DNA of 64,000 nucleotides from an uncultured Agathobacter sp. (GTDB taxonomy: Bacteria; Bacillota; Clostridia; Lachnospirales; Lachnospiraceae): NCBI GenBank assembly GCA_910587655.1, contig CAJUND010000001.1:186001-250000 (forward strand). Reading direction: 5' to 3'. The position numbers were made by a program, and so were the translations under genes. The notes beneath the pieces were generated by a model, which searched no databases, had not been told where the DNA came from, and saw nothing but the letters and a program-made list of their open reading frames with translations. This document shows positions 59,586 through 64,000 of this stretch, piece by piece; the stretch's first letter is position 1; each line of letters begins with the position of its first letter.

Positions 59586-60668
59586 ATGAAGAAAAAGGTA
59601 GTAGTCGGAATGTCCGGAGGGGTGGATTCTTCCGTGGCGGCATATCTGCTGAAAGAACAGGGATATGATGTGACGGGCGTTACCATGCAGATCTGGCAGG
59701 ATGAAGATATATTCAAAAAGGAAAAAGAGGACGGATGCTGCGGACTTTCTGCTGTTGAGGATGCCAGACGGGTGGCGGAATGTCTGGATATTCCCTATTA
59801 TGTCATGAATTTCAAGGCGGATTTTAAGAAATCTGTCATTGATTATTTTGTGTCTGAGTATCAGAAGGGGCGTACACCAAATCCGTGTATTGCCTGCAAC
59901 CGTTATGTAAAATGGGAATCCCTGCTTCACCGCGCCATGGAAACGGGCGCGGATTACATTGCGACAGGACATTACGCCCGTATTGTCAGGCTTGCAAACG
60001 GGCGTTTCAGTATTCAGAATTCTGTTACGGCAGCAAAGGACCAGACCTATGCGCTTTATAATCTGACCCAGGACCAGCTGGCACATACCCTGATGCCCGT
60101 CGGGGAATATGATAAGCAGCAGATTCGCATGCTTGCTGAAAAAATCGGGGTTCATGTTGCTGCAAAGCAGGACAGCCAGGACATCTGTTTTGTGCCCGAT
60201 CACGATTATGCTGCATTTATAACCAGACAGACCGGGAAAAACAGTGAACCGGGAAATTTTGTGGATGAGTCTGGAAATATTCTGGGACAGCATCGGGGAA
60301 TGATTCACTATACAATTGGACAGCGCAGGGGACTTGGGATTTCGGCTGAAACTCCGTTTTTTGTCAAAGAACTCCGCCCGAAGACAAACGAAGTGGTGCT
60401 TTGCAAGGCTGAGGGACTGTTTGGAAGGGTGTGCAGGGTAGGAAATGTAAACTTTATGGCAGAGCCGTCGATTCACGAATCTGTCCGTGCAACTGGCAAA
60501 ATACGTTATTCCCATGCCGGGGCTTTATGTACACTCCATCCGCAGCCGGACGGGACGCTGATGGCAGAATTTGATGAAGCACAGCGTGCAATGACGCCAG
60601 GACAGGCGGCGGTTTTTTACCAGGCAGATTATATACTCTGCGGCGGTACGATTGAAGGCCGGGGATAG
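59586..60668 (+). CDS. mnmA: tRNA-specific 2-thiouridylase MnmA
   Basis: A 360-aa enzyme that puts sulfur on U34 of Lys, Glu and Gln tRNAs. The PP-loop GMSGGVDSSVAAYLL (about residues 8-22), the catalytic Cys in NPCIACNRY and the partner Cys in DSQDICFVPD are present. It lies 12 bp after the Rrf2 gene, which links tRNA thiolation to sulfur status. Confidence 0.96.
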   Translation: MKKKVVVGMSGGVDSSVAAYLLKEQGYDVTGVTMQIWQDEDIFKKEKEDGCCGLSAVEDARRVAECLDIPYYVMNFKADFKKSVIDYFVSEYQKGRTPNPCIACNRYVKWESLLHRAMETGADYIATGHYARIVRLANGRFSIQNSVTAAKDQTYALYNLTQDQLAHTLMPVGEYDKQQIRMLAEKIGVHVAAKQDSQDICFVPDHDYAAFITRQTGKNSEPGNFVDESGNILGQHRGMIHYTIGQRRGLGISAETPFFVKELRPKTNEVVLCKAEGLFGRVCRVGNVNFMAEPSIHESVRATGKIRYSHAGALCTLHPQPDGTLMAEFDEAQRAMTPGQAAVFYQADYILCGGTIEGRG

Positions 60669-60701
60669 CTGTCTTTAAGCACCGCATTTATGGAGGAAGA
60701 A

Positions 60702-61463
60702 ATGAGGAAAACGTCTGGTAAAGATTTCCAGAAACACCGGAAAAGATTTGTAAAAACATATATTGCTTTTTTTGTATTCTGTATATGTTTTATTGCGAGG
60801 CTTTTGACTGGGCGGCCGGATGAAACAGTAAATCCCGCTCCGGAAAATCCTGCATCAGAAAGTTCGGCGGAAATAGAAGTTCAGGTATCTTCTGTTCCTG
60901 AATATTCCGGGAAATCATATATTTTCCTGGAAGAAAATAAACCAAATTTCACAAAATCTGATATGACAGAGGAAGCCTTTGAAACCTACAGTGAACTGGA
61001 TTCCCTTGGCAGATGCGGAGCGGCTTTTTCCTGCATTGGACAGGAGCTTATGCCTGATGAGGAAAGGGGAAATATCGGCCATATCAAGCCGAGCGGATGG
61101 CATACTGTCAAATATGACACTGTGGAAGGGAAGTATCTATATAACCGCTGCCATCTGATTGGGTACCAGCTGACGGCAGAGAATTCAAATAAACGGAACC
61201 TTATTACAGGAACCCGTTACATGAACCAGAATATGATTCCTTTCGAAAATAAAACGGCGGATTACATAAATGAAACGGGAAATCATGTGCTTTACCGAGT
61301 TACCCCCGTATTTGAAGGTGATAATCTTCTGGCAGAAGGAGTCCGGATGGAGGCATATTCCGTGGAGGATGACGGGGAAGGAGTGTGTTTTCACGTATTC
61401 GTCTATAATGTGCAGCCTGGGATTACCCTTGATTACGCAACGGGAAAAAGCCGGCTGGAATAA
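60702..61463 (+). CDS. Membrane-anchored DNA/RNA non-specific endonuclease (EndA-like)
   Basis: A 253-aa protein. One N-terminal membrane segment (residues about 18-35: YIAFFVFCICFIARLL), a Ser/Pro/Glu-rich linker, then the beta-beta-alpha metal nuclease domain. The catalytic region is NRCHLIGYQLTAENSNKRN (about residue 150) and TRYMNQNMIPFE. The active domain should lie outside the cell, as in nucleases for nutrient DNA or competence. ATG 60702 has GGAGGAAG just upstream, better than ATG 60690. Confidence 0.9.
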   Translation: MRKTSGKDFQKHRKRFVKTYIAFFVFCICFIARLLTGRPDETVNPAPENPASESSAEIEVQVSSVPEYSGKSYIFLEENKPNFTKSDMTEEAFETYSELDSLGRCGAAFSCIGQELMPDEERGNIGHIKPSGWHTVKYDTVEGKYLYNRCHLIGYQLTAENSNKRNLITGTRYMNQNMIPFENKTADYINETGNHVLYRVTPVFEGDNLLAEGVRMEAYSVEDDGEGVCFHVFVYNVQPGITLDYATGKSRLE

Positions 61464-61480
61464 GAAATAAAGGAGAAACT

Positions 61481-61975
61481 ATGCCGGTACATAATATCGA
61501 ACCTGTTTATAATGATAAATCGAAAGTTCTGATTCTTGGTTCATTTCCATCAGTGAAATCCAGGGAACAGCAGTTTTTTTACGGGCATCCGCAGAACCGT
61601 TTCTGGCGTGTGCTTGCAGAGGTGTTCGGCTGTCCGGTTCCTCAGACTGTTTCAGAGAAAAAGGAAATGCTTCTTATGCACCAGATTGCAGTATGGGATG
61701 TAATAGCAAGCTGTTCCATTGAAGGGTCGTCGGATGCGAGCATACGTGATGTCCGGCCGAACGATATTTCGCGGATACTGAAAACGGCAGATATACAGAA
61801 AATATTTGCAAATGGCGCAAAAGCCCATGATTTGTACCGAAAATATATATATCCGGTAACACAGCGTGAAATTGTAAAACTTCCCTCTACCAGTCCGGCA
61901 AACGCTGCGTACTCAGTGGAGCGTCTGGCAGAAATATGGAAAGAATCGTTTCAGAACACGCTGCCTGCCGTCTGA
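61481..61975 (+). CDS. DNA-deoxyinosine glycosylase (uracil-DNA glycosylase superfamily)
   Basis: A 164-aa HDG-type glycosylase. Motif 1 is LILGSFPSVKSREQQFFYGH (residues about 16-35) and motif 2 LPSTSPANA (about 133-141). It removes deaminated bases such as hypoxanthine from DNA. It starts 17 bp after the nuclease gene. Confidence 0.9.
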   Translation: MPVHNIEPVYNDKSKVLILGSFPSVKSREQQFFYGHPQNRFWRVLAEVFGCPVPQTVSEKKEMLLMHQIAVWDVIASCSIEGSSDASIRDVRPNDISRILKTADIQKIFANGAKAHDLYRKYIYPVTQREIVKLPSTSPANAAYSVERLAEIWKESFQNTLPAV

Positions 61976-61992
61976 ACAGGCAGGAGACATAT

Positions 61993-62628
61993 TTACGCAG
62001 AGTGTCTTGTTTTGTCGTTCATATGTCTTTCCAAAATATGGTGAACCCGAGATACTTCTTCAAGTATCAGATTTTCGCTGGAGCGGATTTCTTTTCTCAG
62101 ATTCAGTTCGGACTGTTTAATCTGGGATTTGAACTCATCTCTCAGGTTGAGTTCGGACTGTTTAATCTGAGATTTGAATTCATCTCTCAGGTTGAGTTCG
62201 GACTGCTGAATCCGGGATTTGAACTCATCCTTCAGGTTGAGTTCGGACTGTTTAATCTGAGCCTTAAACTCATCTCTTAAAATCTGCACTTCGGAATGAA
62301 GTTCTTTTCTTAAATTCTGTTCCGACTGCTGGATCTGCGTCTGAAGCTCTGTTCTAAGATTCTGTTCCGACTGCTGGATCTGCTCCTGAAGCTCCGTTCT
62401 GAGATTCTGTTCCGACTGCTGGAACTCTGTTCTTAAATTCTGTTCTGACTGCTGGATCTGCACCTGGAACTCGCCTCTCAGATTCTGCTCTGTCTGTTTC
62501 ATTTGTGCTGTCAGCGCTGTCAGTTCTTCCTGCATCCGTAACTGATTCTGTTTCAGTGACTGAACATCTTTATTTATAGGCTGTAAAAGCCCTGCAATGG
62601 CTTGTAAGTCTTCATTTGTTAATGACAT
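61993..62628 (-). CDS. Coiled-coil protein with 15-residue repeats
   Basis: A 211-aa protein. After a 40-residue N-terminal part (MSLTNEDLQAIAGLLQPINK) nearly all the rest is made of repeats: units like RTELQEQIQQSEQNL and RDEFKSQIKQSELNL, 15 residues each, with one 11-residue unit (RTEFQQSEQNL). The C-terminal part is basic. 15- and 11-residue periods favour a rod-like coiled coil that differs from the 7-residue type. There is no membrane segment. The function is unknown; a scaffold or DNA/phage-related role is possible. It has a strong GGAGG site. Confidence 0.85.
   Translation of the reverse strand: MSLTNEDLQAIAGLLQPINKDVQSLKQNQLRMQEELTALTAQMKQTEQNLRGEFQVQIQQSEQNLRTEFQQSEQNLRTELQEQIQQSEQNLRTELQTQIQQSEQNLRKELHSEVQILRDEFKAQIKQSELNLKDEFKSRIQQSELNLRDEFKSQIKQSELNLRDEFKSQIKQSELNLRKEIRSSENLILEEVSRVHHILERHMNDKTRHSA
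62100..62279. repeat. 45-bp tandem repeat within the coiled-coil gene
   Basis: Four 45-bp units starting at about 62100, 62145, 62190 and 62235 begin with CAGRTTSAGTTCGGACTG and end in ACTCATC-type sequence, roughly 85-95% alike. The unit is in frame, so gains and losses change rod length by 15 residues. Confidence 0.8.
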
Positions 62629-62680
62629 AAGAGAACCTCCTTCGATATTGTGAAAGTGAACATTAGAATAAAAATTTGCA

Positions 62681-62709
62681 ACTATAGGCTTAAAATAGCT
62701 ACATAGCAA
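62681..62709 (-). promoter_or_regulatory. Possible promoter of the coiled-coil gene
   Basis: On the reverse strand: TTGCTA (62709-62704), 17-nt spacer, TATAGT (62686-62681). Confidence 0.5.
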
Positions 62710-62760
62710 ATACTAACATGAATTTAACGGTTTGTCTATATGTTTTTTGCTAATTAAAAT

Positions 62761-62789
62761 TTGCGAAATATCATTTTCCGTGATAAAAT
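62761..62789 (+). promoter_or_regulatory. Promoter of rmlA
   Basis: TTGCGA (62761-62766), 17-nt spacer, TAAAAT (62784-62789), with a 71-nt leader to the gene. Confidence 0.65.
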
Positions 62790-62860
62790 AAAACAGTATA
62801 AAAATCTGAACATATTAACAGAAAATAGTTTAACAGATAATAAGCAAAAGAGGTAGAGTG

Positions 62861-63757
62861 GTGAAGGGAATTATTTTAGCCGGGGGGTCTGGCACGCGGC
62901 TGTTTCCACTGACAAAGGTTACATCAAAGCAGCTTCTTCCAATTTATGACAAGCCAATGATATATTATCCCATGTCGGTACTGATGAATGCCGGTATCCG
63001 TGATATTCTGATAATTTCCACACCAGAGGATACCCCGAGATTTCAGTCCCTTCTTGGGGACGGCCGTGAATTTGGCCTGCATTTATCCTATGCAGTGCAG
63101 CCGTCGCCGGACGGACTGGCACAGGCATTTCTTATTGGTGAGGAGTTTATTGACGGGAATCCGGTTGCCATGGTTCTGGGGGATAATATATTTGCAGGAA
63201 ATGGTCTGAACAGACGGCTGAAAAAGGCGGCAGACAAGGCCGAAGCCGGACAGGGGGCAACCGTTTTTGGATATTATGTGGATGATCCGGAGCGTTTTGG
63301 TATTGTAGAGTTTGATGAAAAGGGCAAAGCAGTTTCCATTGAGGAAAAACCGGATAACCCCAAAAGCAATTACTGCGTCACCGGTCTGTATTTTTATGAC
63401 AGCCATGTAGTGGAATATGCAAAAGGTTTAAAGCCGTCCGCCAGAAACGAACTGGAAATTACGGATTTAAACCGTATCTATCTGGAAAAAGGGACGCTGA
63501 ATGTGGAAATCCTCGGACAGGGATTTACCTGGCTGGATACGGGAACCCATGAAAGCCTGGTGGAAGCCACGGAATTTGTAAAAACAGTAGAAACGCACCA
63601 GCACCGAAAGATCGCCTGCCTGGAAGAAATTGCATATTTAAATGGATGGATTTCAAGGGAAGATGTGCTGGCTGTCTATGAAACCTATAAAAAGAACCAG
63701 TATGGACAGTATCTTCTGGACGTACTAAGCGGCAAATACATTGATCCGCTGCATTAA
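62861..63757 (+). CDS. rmlA: Glucose-1-phosphate thymidylyltransferase
   Basis: A 298-aa nucleotidyltransferase making dTDP-glucose, the first step to dTDP-rhamnose for cell-surface polysaccharide. The nucleotide-binding GGSGTRLFPLT is at residues about 9-19, with MVLGDNIFAG and WLDTGTHESL as further landmarks. It starts at GTG; the second of two adjacent GTG codons (62861) has the better distance from AAGAGG and gives the canonical MKGIILAGG. The start of rmlB follows 177 bp later. Confidence 0.93.
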   Translation: MKGIILAGGSGTRLFPLTKVTSKQLLPIYDKPMIYYPMSVLMNAGIRDILIISTPEDTPRFQSLLGDGREFGLHLSYAVQPSPDGLAQAFLIGEEFIDGNPVAMVLGDNIFAGNGLNRRLKKAADKAEAGQGATVFGYYVDDPERFGIVEFDEKGKAVSIEEKPDNPKSNYCVTGLYFYDSHVVEYAKGLKPSARNELEITDLNRIYLEKGTLNVEILGQGFTWLDTGTHESLVEATEFVKTVETHQHRKIACLEEIAYLNGWISREDVLAVYETYKKNQYGQYLLDVLSGKYIDPLH

Positions 63758-63885
63758 CTGTCGTATCCCGAAGGGATATGACCCGGAAACTGTCGTATCC
63801 CGAAGGGATATGACCCTGAAACTGTCGTGTTCCGCCAGGAATACGACCCTGAAACTGTCGTATCCAATGGATATGACCTGGCAAA
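63758..63885. repeat. Four tandem hairpin repeats between rmlA and rmlB
   Basis: Units start at 63758, 63790, 63822 and 63855 (periods 32, 32, 33). Each has CTGTCG, a 9-10 bp hairpin and a CCTGAAA-type linker. Units 1 and 2: GTCGTATCCC-GAA-GGGATATGAC. Unit 3: GTCGTGTTCC-GCCA-GGAATACGAC. Unit 4: GTCGTATCC-AAT-GGATATGAC. The changes keep pairing, including a C-G to T-A swap in unit 3, so the fold seems selected. The first unit begins right after the rmlA stop. Confidence 0.85.
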
Positions 63886-63934
63886 TCACTTTGTGAAGCA
63901 GATAATCGTGTGGTTTGCCCCACGGGAGGTATTC

Positions 63935-64000
63935 ATGAATATATTTGTAACCGGCGGCGCCGGGTTTATTGGGAGCAATTTTATATTTTATATGCTGGAC
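63935..64000 (+). CDS. rmlB: dTDP-glucose 4,6-dehydratase, start only
   Basis: The 22 visible residues (MNIFVTGGAGFIGSNFIFYM...) contain the NAD-binding GGAGFIGSN of the extended SDR family. Right after rmlA, this is the expected second enzyme of dTDP-rhamnose synthesis. The gene runs out of the window. GGGAGG is 8 nt upstream of ATG 63935. Confidence 0.88.
   Translation, partial: MNIFVTGGAGFIGSNFIFYMLD

Noticed and set aside
59334..60515. Long open frame antisense to mnmA (393 codons)
   Set aside because: mnmA on the other strand has all family motifs; the antisense frame has no ribosome site and a composition typical of a shadow frame.
63758..63885. Possible CRISPR array from the 32-nt period
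   Set aside because: The whole unit repeats, with no unique spacers; it is a tandem hairpin repeat.

Overview
The window looks like a chromosome segment of a low-to-mid GC Clostridia bacterium, most likely a Lachnospiraceae-type gut anaerobe. The reasons are strong AGGAGG-type ribosome sites, Gram-positive lipoproteins, an AgrC/LytTR-type two-component pair, DUF3783 and DUF4321 proteins, an Rrf2-mnmA pair, and NitT/TauT and MalFG-type ABC systems. No rRNA, tRNA, insertion sequence or CRISPR array was seen. The taxonomic statement is an inference from gene content.

Region 1 (1-21.1 kb) is a defence island. It opens with the 3' end of brxC and continues with pglX, pglZ and brxL of a type 1-like BREX system. 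Between pglX and pglZ lies a DUF3791 / DUF3990 (ADP-ribosyltransferase-like) / DUF3791 cassette, followed by a short diverged copy of the pglX 3' end, a Cys-rich unknown protein, and a GHKL ATPase with a C-terminal PD-(D/E)XK-like motif. After brxL come a frameshifted DUF262/DUF1524 (GmrSD-like) gene, a Fic protein, a three-gene operon (methyltransferase, PLD-SF2 helicase, nucleoside phosphorylase), and an AlbA_2/winged-helix protein whose promoter is covered by a 19-bp perfect inverted repeat.

Region 2 (21.2-31.6 kb) holds a GNAT acetyltransferase, a TIGR01212 radical SAM protein, a BlaI/BlaR1-like pair with two operators, an orphan lipoprotein solute-binding protein next to a membrane HD-GYP protein, a histidine phosphatase, a LytTR regulator with a GHKL kinase, and a tRNA-dihydrouridine synthase.

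Region 3 (31.6-50.5 kb) is a nitrogen-scavenging locus. It contains an agmatinase-family ureohydrolase, a NitT/TauT ABC importer, a PucR regulator, two NifI-like PII proteins, a nitrilase-family amidohydrolase, a GabT-like aminotransferase, two Fe-alcohol dehydrogenases, an aldehyde dehydrogenase, two small unknown membrane proteins and a complete urease operon (ureAB-C-E-F-G-D). The simplest reading is that a guanidino compound is imported and hydrolysed to urea plus an amine. Urease would then release ammonia while the aminotransferase and dehydrogenases process the carbon skeleton. Two promoters in the locus carry the same 17-bp palindrome at exactly the same distance from the -10 box, and each is followed by a leader terminator hairpin.

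Region 4 (50.7-57.6 kb) starts with a self-contained transcription unit: promoter, several hairpins, a 42-aa ORF with a perfect Shine-Dalgarno, and a terminator. A LacI-controlled sugar ABC importer follows, with three operators spaced 12 bp apart and an apparent ATA start, then a methyl-accepting protein and the LacI regulator. Region 5 (57.8-64 kb) has a patatin, DUF4321, Rrf2, mnmA, a secreted-type nuclease, a DNA glycosylase, a 15-residue-repeat coiled-coil protein, rmlA, a tandem array of four hairpins with compensatory changes, and the start of rmlB.
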